A model generated the notes under the pieces. That model did not search any database and had not been told where the DNA came from. It saw nothing but the letters and a program-made list of their open reading frames with translations. A stretch of DNA of 64,000 bases from Bolinopsis microptera (taxonomy: Eukaryota; Ctenophora; Tentaculata; Lobata; Bolinopsidae), in contig NC_087074.1 of assembly GCF_026151205.1 (NCBI RefSeq), forward strand, positions 10,635,226-10,699,225, read 5' to 3'. Below are positions 12,876 to 24,706 of the stretch, one piece after another; position 1 is the first letter of the stretch; the number at the start of each line of letters is the position of its first letter. Made by a program: the position numbers and the translations under genes.

Positions 12876-13826
12876 TCATAACCACATAATAACATGTGAC
12901 ATACCCGAGCAGCTAGCAAGTTTCCGAATACACTCCTTGAGGAAGGTGTTGAAGCTGGTTACAGTAAAACTGTATATAAAGAAGTTAGCGACAGTGTTGA
13001 AGTACCCACAAGTCGCTGCAAATCTGTAGAAATAAGTTCCCTTCACGTGGGCCCCAACCGCAAAGTAGATAGCGTAAGGTAGATAAGAGACACTGTAGAC
13101 AGACGCAGTAACAATGACTGTGAGGAGACCCTGCCACCTGAGGTTACCCCCACTTCTAGTTGTCACCTTCCTTGCTTTCAGCAGGTGTTGCACAAGCAGC
13201 AGGGTGATGGAGAATATCACCAAGTTTGGAAGGTAGGTGGTGAGAGCGAAGTAGGTGAGGAAGAGCCAGGATTTCCAGACTGGTGCTGAGTAGGCGTAGT
13301 TGTATCTGTAAATCCCGTAGTCAAATATGATGTCATCCGCTCCCCCTATGAAGAACCGACCCTGGCAGAGTAAGCTGACAACCCAAATGAAAGCACACAG
13401 TTTGTGAGCTCGTGTTTCAGACCAGTTTCTAGATCGCAGAGGGTGCTTTATCAGCAGCCACTTCATGATTATCAGTGCGAGAATGAGGAGTTTGCTGGAG
13501 AGGAAGCCGTAGTAAGGACCGTATGCCAGGATGTAACTCAAAAAGTTTCTACCAAACACGTTCCGATCTGCTGCTCTGGACACTGCTTGAGGGAGGATAC
13601 ACGTTCCAGAGACCACTATATCACTCACTGCGATGTGCTGGACGAAGACCACTATAACCTTGTGGAGTTTAAACGCTTTGTATTTTATAGAGGCTAGGAG
13701 AATGATAATGTCTCCCATTAAAGAGGCAAGGAGGATAATCATTAGCCAACCAGTCCAAATTATTAGGAACACTTCTTCTTTAGTGGAAACTCCGCGTTCA
13801 GTTAAATTGGAGCTGTTGTGGGACAT
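12876..13826 (-). CDS. rhodopsin-like (class A) G protein-coupled receptor
   Basis: A single-exon frame of 316 codons with seven hydrophobic segments. The N-terminus MSHNSSNLTERG has two N-glycosylation sequons (NSS, NLT). TM1 runs about residues 20-48; TM2 carries HIAVSDIVVSG in place of LAxAD. The third-segment end reads MKWLLIKHPL instead of DRY; TM4 has the expected Trp (FIWVVSLL); TM6 has SVSYLPYAIYF; TM7 reads NTVANFFIYSF in place of NPxxY. The ligand cannot be inferred. The atypical DRY and NPxxY positions suggest a lineage-expanded orphan receptor. It is the same general type as the broken receptor at 37-41 kb (same WxxxSL TM4 start). Confidence 0.88.
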   Translation of the reverse strand: MSHNSSNLTERGVSTKEEVFLIIWTGWLMIILLASLMGDIIILLASIKYKAFKLHKVIVVFVQHIAVSDIVVSGTCILPQAVSRAADRNVFGRNFLSYILAYGPYYGFLSSKLLILALIIMKWLLIKHPLRSRNWSETRAHKLCAFIWVVSLLCQGRFFIGGADDIIFDYGIYRYNYAYSAPVWKSWLFLTYFALTTYLPNLVIFSITLLLVQHLLKARKVTTRSGGNLRWQGLLTVIVTASVYSVSYLPYAIYFAVGAHVKGTYFYRFAATCGYFNTVANFFIYSFTVTSFNTFLKECIRKLASCSGMSHVIMWL

Positions 13827-13859
13827 CTCGAGGCTTTCCTGTCAAACCAAACCACTGCA

Positions 13860-14602
13860 ATAAGGGGAATGAGCAATAAGGGAAATGAGCATTTTGCTTA
13901 TCTCGTCATGCGTTTATTAATTTGAAAAACGAATTTGAGATGAAAGTAAAACGCTGGAAGTTTAACCTGCAAATATGCTTGGGCCGCGCGGTACTATAGC
14001 AACATCATATTAGTGGCGATTCGCTATACTGGTGAAAGTGCTTTCTTTCTCTTTTTGGGTTCGGATACAAGAACAAAATGACTTGATCAGATTCAGTGAA
14101 GATAAATAAGAATATGGAACACTGCAATACTATTATATGCACATAATATATCGAAACCTGAGAGTGGTTCGTATCTCATGGCAGCCAGACAGAATGTAAT
14201 TAATCAAAATATTACGTTAACTAATTCATACTGCATGGCATACTGTGTTACATTTCACTGACAGTGACACTGACACTCTAACGCATCACGCATGTGTTCT
14301 ATTTTGGGTCGATGACCACATTTGTATTCTGTTGTAAAATACAAAAGGAAATGAATGAAGCAGAATATAAATTGTGGAGTAGAAATGAGAAGATCGAAAA
14401 AATAATGCAGCTCGAGCAATATCCTGTATCCGCAAACAATAATTTTGATCTGCTAGTACGCGCGTCGCAATCAAAATTAACAATTATATTAAACTGCACG
14501 CGGGGTCGTTACGTTGCCAAGGCAACAATCCCCGTTTCTGTCAATGAATCTCTGCGCGCTTCATTTCTTGCACGTTTAACTGTTGAAACAAACGATTGTA
14601 AA
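13860..14602. other. intergenic region between divergent genes
   Basis: Lies between the minus-strand GPCR start and the plus-strand CFAP97D1-like start, so it likely holds both promoters and 5' UTRs. An in-frame extension upstream of 14603 to 14294 exists but does not match the family, so I treat it as untranslated. Confidence 0.4.
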
Positions 14603-15773
14603 ATGCACAGAGGTTATCAAAATATCACTCCCGCCAACAACAAAGTTCTAAAGAAACTTTGGGATGACACACGTTACAATCAGGTATATTGTAATTTACT
14701 TTGAGTCTTACTATGCTTAAAATTTTACATCCACCTTTTTTCACTGAAGTTTTAGCTCATGAGCATGGAAACATATTTTTCTTCGATACTTTAATTAGTT
14801 AATTGAAGTATAAGATTTGCACAAAAACAAAAATTCATCTTCTTTAATTATCTACTCCAATTCGAACCTATTAGTACTTGGTCATGGTGAACTGTGTGAC
14901 AGTGACACTTGCACTGACATAATTAAGATTTAAGAATGATCATGAAATTGAGAATAAAATAAATTTGCGCACTTTACCGATACTCCATTATCAATTTTAA
15001 GGTTCCTACAACGTAATGAACTATTTTAGCACCGAACGAACATCCTGTTCGCTGAAGGGCGTATCGACAATGCTGCCCCGAAGACTTACATGCACCTCCA
15101 CTTGAAACTGAAGAAGCTTCAAATGGAAGAGGAGCGGCTGGCTACTGTAGAGCGAGACAACAGAATACTCCTCCACAAAATGAGCAACGTGATGAGAACA
15201 AAAGGAACTGTGGACAACCACATAGACAACAAGTACATCCACAAGAGTCTGAACAAGGTAAAACGTCAGCGGGAACTAGAGAAGATAGCGTTTGAGAACA
15301 AGGCTATTCACAAGAGGATTAACTCGCAAGGGACACGGTACTGCAAAGAAGTGTGGTTGGATGAATGGCAGGTTAACGAGCGGTATATGGCGAACATCTG
15401 TACCTTCCCCCAGTTCTGGTACGATCGACAAGCTGAACAGGACAAGCCTTTCTTCAAGGTTTGTTTCGCGATTGAGGTGTAAGAGGTAAATTGTATCAAT
15501 GTTATGTGTCGGTGATCAAACCCTGATGATTGATAAACAAATTATATTTACCAAGTTCTGACTATAAACCTAATACAGGAGCTGAAGCAGGAGGCGTGTC
15601 TGAGACTTGGACAGGCTAATAGGCAGTTTCAAAAGGATGTGACGTTCCACAAGAAGCAGCAATACAAACACAACCAACAAAGGAGTCGGGAGAAGAAAAT
15701 ACGAAAAGAGAAGGCGGCTAGAGAAAAGAGGGTCGCTCTAGAGCTAGACTTCATCAAGAAACTCAAGGGGTAA
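14603..15773 (+). CDS. CFAP97D1: CFAP97D1-like ciliary/flagellar protein, three exons
   Basis: Exons 14603-14683, 15030-15458 and 15579-15773, all phase 0 with GT-AG borders, give 234 residues. The protein opens MHRGYQNITPANNKVLKKLW, the family's N-terminal YxxxxPxNNxxLKxxWD pattern. It continues with HLHLKLKKLQMEEERLATVE, RDNRILLHKMSNVM and the SLN...RQRELEKIAFENKAIHKRI helix typical of CFAP97/Hemingway domains, then a basic Lys/Arg/Gln-rich tail ending FIKKLKG. CFAP97-family proteins act in axoneme and sperm flagellum formation. The role here is inferred from the family. Confidence 0.85.
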
Positions 15774-16662
15774 GAAAGGGATTCCTTAACTCAGTCATTG
15801 CTAATGAGCGACAAAATAGATTTAAAGTGCTTGTAGCGAGGAAAAAAATTATTTAATGCAAACGTAAGATTTGATATTTCCGTTGCCAATTTTCCAAATA
15901 CTAACTTGACTCCACATAGGTTGTCGATAAAAAAGTTCAACAACCTTTACGGATCCCAAAAGCCCGGCAAGAACTTCTCTCAGCCCACTGCAGCACTGCT
16001 CCCACCCATCGAGAATGAATCGTCGTAAAATCTTACCGGACGATTTGATCAGCTTACTTGTTTTATGATTCAATAGAATTTCACGACGCTGGCCGCTTTC
16101 AAAATAACGATATTGAATTCCTACTATTTATTTGATGAAATTATATATCGTGGTATCTCGTTCTCAATTATTGTTTAAGTTAGAACTTAAGAAGGAAGTC
16201 GAGCGTCAAATTTCGTATTTTACAAATTTTCTGATTAAAATGTATGTACAAATCACAATATATATAATAGCATAATAATCATATCTGATATTCATAAATC
16301 ACAAATTACTTAATTTGAGTTTGTTTGCCATGCTTCAAGAAAATGTATTTTTCTTCCGTTTATTAAAAATAGGTATCGTGATGTTCTATATACACTTGTT
16401 TTCGACATAATCGTATAAATAATATTCTACCAATACAGCTGGCTAAACTTTATTCGCTGAAATCATTGCATAACTATCAAAAATCTGTCAAACACAAGCC
16501 AGCTCTCAGATCAGAATATCGTACACAAGAGCATCCGAATTGTCCTTAACTATCAGCAAAACTGATTGAGATACTTTTTTGTTTCAATAGTGTTATGGTA
16601 TTATACCACATAAAATTAGTGACGATCGAAGTCAGAGGTAAACATGATTGTTTCTTGCGCGA
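15774..16662. other. no recognisable gene
   Basis: AT-rich spacer between convergent genes (CFAP97D1-like on plus, the basic ORF on minus). Probably contains both 3' UTRs. Confidence 0.4.
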
Positions 16663-17186
16663 TCAGGTCATTTTCCAGTGGTCATTACAATAAGCCCCGA
16701 TGGACACATCATCATCTGAAGAAGTTTCAGAGCCGTCCTGACTAGACTTATTGGATCGTCTGATAATGATATTAGAGGGAACAGAGTACAACTTCCCCAT
16801 GTCCTTCCTCAGAGACTGAACAAGGAAAGCGTTATAGTTGAGAGGGTAAGGCTGGAGAACGCTAACCTCGGTTTTCTCATTAACCTCCTTGTTACAGGAA
16901 TTGGAACTCTTAGCTCTCCTTCTGATAATGGGGGCTTTTATCAGCCTGGCTTTGTTCCAGTCTATGACAGCTGCGTGAGCCTCTTTAGGAGGGGGTCTCC
17001 CGTAGTACCAGGTCCTGGTGGTGGAGATACTGCGAGGCCGGGTAGCGGCTACCGTGTGGGGTCGTGCTACCGTGCTGGGTCGGGACACTGTGCGGGACCC
17101 AGCTTGTGTGGACTTAGCCCGGGTCGAGGGACGTCTCTCGTGGTACTCCGGGTCACAGACTTGGGGGACGTCAGAGATAGAGAGAG
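16663..17186 (-). CDS. last exon of an unrecognised basic, Ser/Arg-rich protein
   Basis: An open frame runs from a plausible acceptor (TTCCTCAG, ending 17187) to a stop at 16663, about 174 codons. It starts SISDVPQVCDPEYHERRPST, continues with repeated Arg-Pro-Ser/Thr words (RPSTVARPHTVAATRPRS), then RTWYYGRPPPKEAHAAVIDW, and ends in an acidic SSDDDVSIGAY tail. Low complexity plus the conserved-looking WYYGRPPPKEAH core suggests a real cytoplasmic protein. The word YNAFLVQSLRKDM resembles YNNFIVNQLEMRF in the 20263-20862 ORF. I could not place the 5' exons. Function unknown. Confidence 0.55.
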
Positions 17187-17784
17187 CTGAGGAAGAGGTT
17201 GGTTAGTTTAACAGTCATTTAGAGACAAAGATAGTATTAACTTAAACCATTCACCAGTTTAGTAGTTCATTAACAGTCACTTAGAGAACATCACAGCCTT
17301 AACTTAAACCATTTAGTTAGACATACTAGTCAACTTGCAATTATAAATTAATTGTGACAGTGGAACGTCCTGTCTTGGTAGGATAATAATCAGTACAGAT
17401 ATTAGAGTTTTAGAGTTCAGACCCCATAGCTAAATTGAATGCAATCTGACTGCTCCTAGCTGTGTGACAAAGTTCCTTTAAATCTACAGGACACTTTAGT
17501 ATTGGAGCGGTATTGCTGACGGTATCTACTGACGTTTTTAACGACACCATTTGCAATATCGTCATTTTGAGCTTAATCCTACCACTACCACCTTCACTTT
17601 TAGACCTTTATGATGTTTAAAAGCCCGGTCGTTACTTCGACTTTTTACTCTTTGTGTATTTTTATTTTATGAGACCCGTGTAGTGTTTGTCTTAAGCTCT
17701 TTGCTCCGACGAGGAAAGAAAGTTTTTTAAGGAGAGCCGCGCAGACATGGGCACCGTATTATGTAGATTATTCAGTTACATCTT
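17187..17784. other. no recognisable gene
   Basis: Likely intron or intergenic DNA upstream of the 16663-17186 exon. No exon with a matching phase was recognised. Confidence 0.3.
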
Positions 17785-18150
17785 ATACAATATCTTTGCC
17801 GCATATGAGCCTGGAGCGAGGTAGTAGTTACTGTGTTTCTTTGCCGCATATAAGCCTGGAGCGAGGTAATAAATACTGAGTTTCTTTGCCGCATATGAGA
17901 CTGGAGCGAGGTAATAAATACTGAGTTTCTTTGCCGCATATGAGACTGGAGCGAGGTAGTAGATACTGTGTTTCTTTGCCGCATATAAGCCTGGAGCGAG
18001 GTAATAAATACTGAGTTTCTTTGCCGCATATGAGACTGGAGCGAGGTAGTAGTTACTGTGTTTCTTTGCCGCATATAAGCCTGGAGCGAGGTAGTAAATA
18101 CTGTGTTTCATATGAGCCTGGAGCGAGGTATCTAGTAAATACTGTGTTTC
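17785..18150. repeat. 45-bp minisatellite, about seven full copies plus a partial
   Basis: The unit contains TTTCTTTGCCGCATATGAGA followed by CTGGAGCGAGGTAATAAATA and CTGAG. GAGCCT/AAGCCT/GAGACT and AATAAATA/AGTAGTTA variants alternate. The unit is a multiple of three, so two minus-strand frames stay open (one repeats MRQRNSVFITSLQ, the other LAPGLYAAKKHS). The open frames are explained by repeat length, not by evident coding. Confidence 0.9.
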
Positions 18151-18179
18151 TAATGGTTTACTAATGACGTCAACATAGA

Positions 18180-20262
18180 ACAATTAATGAAAGTCAAGTT
18201 AGTGAGATCAGGTTAAATGAAGTGCAGTTAATTGCGGCTTGTAATTGTTTAATTTCTTATTAAGTTTCTAGTAATTAGTGCCAAGACAACTCTTAGATCA
18301 ACTGCGGTTGTTATTGAGTAGATACTTGAAGTTGACTCGACAATTAATTGCAATTCTGGTTCTATGTGACGTTTAATGTGACGTGAGGATTTCTTATCAG
18401 AGATTTTGGTCATTTCGTCATTGTAATCTTAAGACACTCCACAGTTTCCTAGTTCTCCCTTGATTGTGATACTCCCTTAGGCTTAACAAGTTCATTCATT
18501 CTAGCATGTGCTGTGGTATCTTAGCACCGATCTTTGCCGCAGGTAAGGAAACGTGGATATTCATCCGTCTAAGCTTGAATATCTTTACTTATTGCATGAT
18601 GATCAAATTTTAATATTTTGTGATTTAATTTTATAACCCAAGTGCTGCATAAGCCAGCATGCATGGAATTTTAAGAAATTTGTGGTGATTGTGATATGAT
18701 GCAATGATATTGTAGTCCACCATTTGATGGAAGATTTGAGATCAACTACATTTAGCAATAGCGTCACTGTTTCTATGGGGGTAAACGCGCTGTAAGATAG
18801 AGAAGAATCCTAGCACACGCCACACAGGCCAGTTCTCGAGGGTTTAATAATATTAATGATCAAAACTAGTATAGTTAGTACTTTAACGAGGCTGAAAGCT
18901 CTAAACTTAATACGAAAGCGATGAAGTGTACTACATAGCAACTTGTCAACTTATTTTTGTTAATTCTACATATTGTAAAATTGTACTATGCTACGTTCGG
19001 TTCATTGATTGCAGAGTGCGACAACTAATAACTATTAAGATTTAACGACGCATATCAACTATATTACTAACTGTATTATACAATATATACATGATGTATT
19101 AATATTATATTAAGTTGTGACAAAAAAGTATTTAAGTACCTGGCATGTCAAATCGAGTTTATTTTAGTTCTACAAACAACCTTTTTTTTTCAAATTTCAT
19201 CCAAACAACTTGACAAAACGTAACAGCAGTTCGATAAAAAGCATTTAATAAGGATCAAAGAGTCTCGAAGAGTCTCGAAAAGTAAGCGGATAAAACAAAC
19301 ACTGACCAAGTTAATGCGCTAGCTCCTAGTCTTAGTAAACAGTTCAGCGTGCACTCGAATTGCAAGCAAGTTCATAAACAATGAGAAATGTGAACGAGGG
19401 ACATATGAAAAGAGCTGCATACTAAAGCAACTTTATGGCTATCTGTTTATAATGTGGTCCATGATAAGGTGGACACATTTAAGTATTATTCATAGCATTT
19501 TAGATTGCATTCAAATCATTGTCTTCTCTAATTTAAAAAATTGTTTTTTCAGTTCATCTTTATTTGATCTTATGATTGTTTTAGCTACCACTTTAAATCA
19601 AGTTGGTGATAACGGCTCGCTCTGCTCGTTATTTAAAGTCAAGTGTAATGGTAGCTGCGAATCAGCCCAAAGGTTATGACTACAAAGTTAAAAATTTACA
19701 GGTAGGTTTTACTCGCATGCAGAAACAGAATAACGTTAGTTATTAGCTTTGTTAAACTATATGGTATTCGAGGAGAACTTAAAGTGTGCCGTTTTCTTTC
19801 GCATCGAAAGTTCGTTCAATGATAGGCTCGAAACGGAGGATTTAATTGTCTATAAAGCAATGAAAGGCATTCATTATGCGAGCGCAAACCATTGCTGCTT
19901 GGTGAATTTCTGATGGTGTCTTTGTGTCGTGACTATTTGAAAAGAACACTGCATGACTGCAATTTTTACAATGAAATTATTAGATATGAATGAATCAATA
20001 ATTGTACACTTGTTTTTAACCACAATCAGACAATATTTTTAAGTTAAAAACAGAGGGGGATCATCCCACGTTTTTTTCAAACTGTACACAAAGCACGATT
20101 CCACATTCTTCAAGTAAAATATGCAGACAAATCTCATCGAAACATTCATCACAAGAACATTTCACAACATCGTACACGGAATAACATCCAGTCTTTTTCA
20201 TTTCACCGCTCATCAAGGAACCTCAGCAGAGGTTCCCAATCAGGAACAACAGGACTAGAGTC
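18180..20262. other. no recognisable gene
   Basis: AT-rich. The words TTTGCCGCAGGTAAGG near 18532 echo the upstream minisatellite. No convincing exon or transposon. Confidence 0.35.
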
Positions 20263-20862
20263 TCAGGAGGTCCTGAGCACATCATACCCCTGACCTCTGA
20301 ACCTCATCTCAAGCTGATTTACTATGAAGTTGTTGTAACTGATGGGTAGCTGGTACTCTTGGAGTCTGTTCTTCAGTTCTGTGGAGGGTCTGTGTCTGAT
20401 ATCCTCCGGCTGGAACGGCTCCTCCACTTTGTCAGAAGGAGCTGATTTTATCCTTTTTCTTTCCACTATCTTGCAGGTGGTGCGCTTAACAGCGTTCTTA
20501 TCCAGAGCAGGTAAGTGAGCTTCACTGAAATTAGCTATCTGATCATCCAACTCTCTTTGTCTCCTCTTCTCTATCCGACCACTTATCTTCTTCCAGCTCT
20601 TCACCTTCTTCTTCTTGTTCTCCAGACCACAGATAATCGCAGCACTGGCTCTTCTCCAGCCATAATTTGGACTCATCCCAAACAAATCCTCGTCTTCACT
20701 GCTGATGGGGCAGATAGCAGTGCTGGAGTAGGGCATGGAGGGGGTGGTGCTGGTGACACTGTTGGTGGTGCTGGCTCGGGGTGTCTTTGCGAACTGGACC
20801 CTCCTGCGTGTGGGGTTTATAGGAACACCGCTGGTCATTCTGTTTGTTGATCGAGCTGACAT
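20263..20862 (-). CDS. unrecognised basic protein, single exon, 199 residues
   Basis: ATG at 20862 starts MSARSTNRMTSGVPINPTRR. A Ser/Thr/Pro-rich N-terminus leads to an acidic SSEDEDLFG patch, then NYGWRRASAAIICGLENKKK and a Lys/Arg-rich helix (about residues 90-120). The C-terminal part reads RHRPSTELKNRLQEYQLPIS, then YNNFIVNQLEMRF. No known domain recognised. The patterned C-terminus, and the resemblance of YNNFIVNQL to YNAFLVQSL in the 16663-17186 exon, argue that this is a real gene and may be a distant relative. Its neighbour is a ciliary gene; any link in function is only a guess. Confidence 0.55.
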   Translation of the reverse strand: MSARSTNRMTSGVPINPTRRRVQFAKTPRASTTNSVTSTTPSMPYSSTAICPISSEDEDLFGMSPNYGWRRASAAIICGLENKKKKVKSWKKISGRIEKRRQRELDDQIANFSEAHLPALDKNAVKRTTCKIVERKRIKSAPSDKVEEPFQPEDIRHRPSTELKNRLQEYQLPISYNNFIVNQLEMRFRGQGYDVLRTS

Positions 20863-21822
20863 CACTGTGAAACTGGGACTGTTAGTGTGTTGTAAAGGTT
20901 ACAACTTCAAACTGTATTCAAGGGGATTCGCAAAACCAAAAAGGTTACAACTTAAAAACTACACAACATTTTATTCGAAGACCATCATGATAATTTAACA
21001 ATCTGAATTAAGTAAGACTGACTTATCTATTGTAAGATATCATAGGATGGCAAATATTAAAGGCTCGCATTTAGTTGATCTACTAAGCAGTCAATTACTT
21101 TAATTATGGACTGTTATAATACGTGTATAGTCAGTTAATAGACGCCGGCTGATTCATTCAAAGCTTACAGATAAATTCAACTAAAAATAGTGATTCCGTT
21201 CGCTTTTAGTTTAATATTGACAAACTCTTAACTTCAACTTTTACATAAGTTGTCGCTATATTTACTACCGTCCATACAGATTGGATTTAGTGATTACTGC
21301 AACATTCAATGAGCCAAACACATGGACCAAGTTTATCAAGCAAGATTTATCAAGTTTCTGCACAGCATTAATCAAACACGATTGATAGGTCACTAGCATG
21401 CTTGACTTAACACCGGATGCAGGAGCCCTTTTTTGTAAAAAATGTAAGATAAATAAAACTTCTTAAATGTGAGTAAAACAAAACGCTAGACGTTTTTTTC
21501 AAATTTCAGACCAGGAAAGCACGATTGATTACTCTAGGCTGGCGGCTTGTAACATATAATATCACTATAAATCGCTCAAGCAAATCATCTGCTCTAAATA
21601 CTTAAAAATGCTCAAATGCTCAAAATATTTAAAGACACAGCGTCAACACAAAACTGGTCCATTAAGAAGCAGAGCAAGAATAAACACATCGTGACGGTGC
21701 CTCCCACAAATGACAAATGAAATAAAGTGCACATATCTCTTGACGTAGGTTGCTAAAAACAATTAATTAAAGGACAACAATATCGCAGCTGACTGAAGAT
21801 ACTGTTAGAGAAATAACTCTCA

Positions 21823-21860
<38 letters not shown>

Positions 21861-23035
21861 GTGCTGTATAAGCACTCTATCAACTACTTTAATTTAAAAG
21901 TCATGAGTTGTGCATTTGTCGTGAGTTGTCCACGTACAACTGGTCAGTTACTGACGCAGGTTTGAAAAAGCTACGATCACAACTTATAGCGGGTCCTGCT
22001 TACCATGTTAAAAAGCTGAGCTGTTAATTTGAGCAGCACGGTTTATGATGCTCTGAAACGTTACGATACCACGAGCACTAGTAGCACTGTTTAAGATGAA
22101 ACTTAGAGGTTGTTACTTAAAGTTATGACATACTCACATACCATGACATGTTTACTGTGATAGGCAGAAATAAGGGACTGAAAAGATAATGATATTGGTC
22201 TGTAGATACAGACCTTAACAGCATATACTACTATATTATATTCTTATAGGGTAGGTTCGAAAAATGGACAAAAGCCTGATCATAAACTGGATCTTTGTTG
22301 GAGAACAGGTACGTTTTTATAAAGGTTATACAATTATAACAAGGGTGACGTTATGTCGTAGGTTGCCGTGGTTACACCCATCATTTCCTCTATTGCCAGA
22401 GCTATTAGCGAGACGTAAAACCCGATGTCTTAACAGATAACCATTATGTAACAGCCCGTATAAATTATACTATTATAGTCAAAAGCAGAAAAAAAACCGC
22501 ATATACGAAGCGATTATCTGATGCAAATTGTTGTTTTAACTTTTTAAGTATTAGTGTTTAGCAATTGTAGATACATTTTCATTTCTTTACTTGTCAACTA
22601 ATGACACATCTCGGCCTTTTTGTACGTGCTACATAGCGTTCACATATACTCACAGGAAACATTTTATATGTAAAATTATGACTGGAATTTGAAAGGAGAA
22701 TCTCAGCGAACGGAATAAAGTTGGAAAATGATATTTTCGTGCATTAATGCATCAACATTGCCAAAATGCATGAAGTTACAGTTTTATATGGGCTCTGACC
22801 ATGGCAACACGGCATAAAACATTATTAGAATTGGTGCAATGAACGGTTAAATACTTAATGCTCTCCCCATTATGTGAATGATTAGTGAATTATCCCTGAA
22901 TTACTGTATATATCCCTGCTGAAGAACTGCAGGGAGAGCTCATACCCCGATCAATAATTCGGGGCAACACGAAACCCAATCCCCCAACTTAACTCCTGAT
23001 TGTCAGTGTAATCGGCTAATCACTTACCGTATCAC
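20863..23035. other. no recognisable gene; (GA)n microsatellite at about 21826-21855
   Basis: AT-rich spacer with one GA microsatellite. No family-like coding frame. Confidence 0.35.
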
Positions 23036-23225
23036 CAACAAATAACTAACAATTACGTACAAACACTAACTACTTCTAACAAATACTCAAAATTGCTAAC
23101 AAATAACTTATAATTACTAACAAATAACTTACAACTACTAACAAATAGCTAACAAATAGCTAACAAATAGCTAACAATAACTAACAAATAACTCTCAATT
23201 ACTAACTAATACTAAAAGTTACTGA
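23036..23225. repeat. degenerate CTAACAAATA-type tandem repeat
   Basis: Words such as ACTAACAAATA and GCTAACAAATA recur about every 10-20 bases. It lies immediately 3' of the small ORF at 23232-23420. Confidence 0.75.
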
Positions 23226-23231
23226 CGATTA

Positions 23232-23420
23232 CTAACCAGATTTTGGTCGCTGAGGTAGCTTCAGAGTCCTGCTCTGCGTCCAAGGTCTGCTGTTCTCTGT
23301 CCCAGGTCTGATGTTCTGCATCCCTGCTCTGCTCCCTTGTAGAGGAGATGTAGCAGGTCTACTAGCCGCCCTACTACGAGGAGCTGATCTAGCGCTCTGA
23401 GCCCTCTTAGTATCCCTCAT
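23232..23420 (-). CDS. possible small basic Ser/Arg/Pro-rich ORF or last exon
   Basis: From ATG at 23420, 62 residues starting MRDTKRAQSARSAPRSRAAS and ending LKLPQRPKSG. The composition (Arg, Ser, Pro, Thr) resembles the ORFs at 16.7 and 20.3 kb. The frame stays open upstream to 23552 without an ATG, so it may be a terminal exon. Function unknown. Base composition is higher in GC than its flanks, which favours coding. Confidence 0.35.
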   Translation of the reverse strand: MRDTKRAQSARSAPRSRAASRPATSPLQGSRAGMQNIRPGTENSRPWTQSRTLKLPQRPKSG

Positions 23421-23559
23421 CCTCGGGAACCTGTCCGACCCAACCAGAAACGTAGAGTGGAACATCACTGGAGCAAAGCTGATAAGCTGGAACAACACGG
23501 GAACAAAGCTGAAACTATCAAGCAAAGCTGTGTGTATATAACAAGGAAACAATAGCGAC

Positions 23560-24700
23560 TACTGGTAATTTAAAAGTAGAGCTATCGGAGGCAGCAGCTA
23601 GTCTGCAATGTGATTATACGGCCACGGAGAGATAAATAGAGCACGGTATATAGAGAATATAGAGGTATATATACCTCCTATATCGGAGAGGAGAGGTAAA
23701 TATACTTGAATACCAAAATATACTTAGTGATTGCAAGTTGCTATGACAAAGGGAGCTGGTAAATATGTTGCTACTCGATATGAAGGACAGGGGGGCACTT
23801 TGCTGGCGCATGACTCTGGAGAGAGAGAGAGAGGTGAGTTTGGGTGGTTTCAAATAACCTGAGAGAGCGTGCAGTGTTTGGGGAAGTGCTTAATTACAGA
23901 ATTAGAACGGAGATATCAGGTTAGCTGCAGGAGATGGAAATATTAGAGCATCATCGTTTCGTGATTAGAGATCGTGTTTAGTCACATAATAAAGATAGTT
24001 ATTGATCTGTAACTTTAAAATGTCTGATTACTGAACAACATTTTTGCTGAACTAAAACAAAATTGTGTTTACCTGAGTCTGGATTCTGTTGAGTGTTGAG
24101 TAATTTCTTAAGTCTGAACTCAAGTGTAATATTAATAACATCTTAACATACCTCAATAACAGTACACGGCTCTAGTGACCACTCAAGAGTAATGAAAAAC
24201 GCCGAATAAAGCCCGTAAGGTGTAGGCCCTAAGAACTGTAATATTGTTATGTACCTTTCGGATAAAGTAGATGGTGGTAGAAAATATTATTGTAATGTAT
24301 GATTAATGAAAATCGTTGAGAGATGTGTGAAGTTTAAAGGACATATTCGAAGTTGACGTTTGAGATTTACCTAACTTCCCAATTTGAATTTCAAAATAAG
24401 AATACCTATAAAGATTTGGACCTGGGGTCGTCGGACATAATGACATATTGTGCCTGCTCATTTTGGACGGTGAGAGTGACTAGAACTAACCTATTCAATT
24501 TGGTTTGGACACATAGTAAGACAGCACAAATATAGGTGAATTCTTCGTATATTTACATCACTAGCCTATAAAAATAAAATTAGGTTAGACTAATGAAAGC
24601 AATTTAAAAGTTAACAACTTGAAAATTTAAAACAGATTTTAATCTGAAACTTTACTAAAGAGCTCAATGTGCTAGGTAGAATGGACAACAGAGCATAACA
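23560..24700. other. no recognisable gene
   Basis: AT-rich. A short GA run occurs near 23820. Nothing supportable as a gene. Confidence 0.35.
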
Positions 24701-24706
24701 GATTAT

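Noticed and set aside
14294-14602. N-terminal extension of the CFAP97D1-like protein
   Set aside because: In frame but with no family resemblance. The family start pattern begins at 14603.
17772-18183. Repeat proteins from the 45-bp minisatellite as real genes
   Set aside because: Both frames are open simply because the unit is divisible by three; no flanking coding signal.
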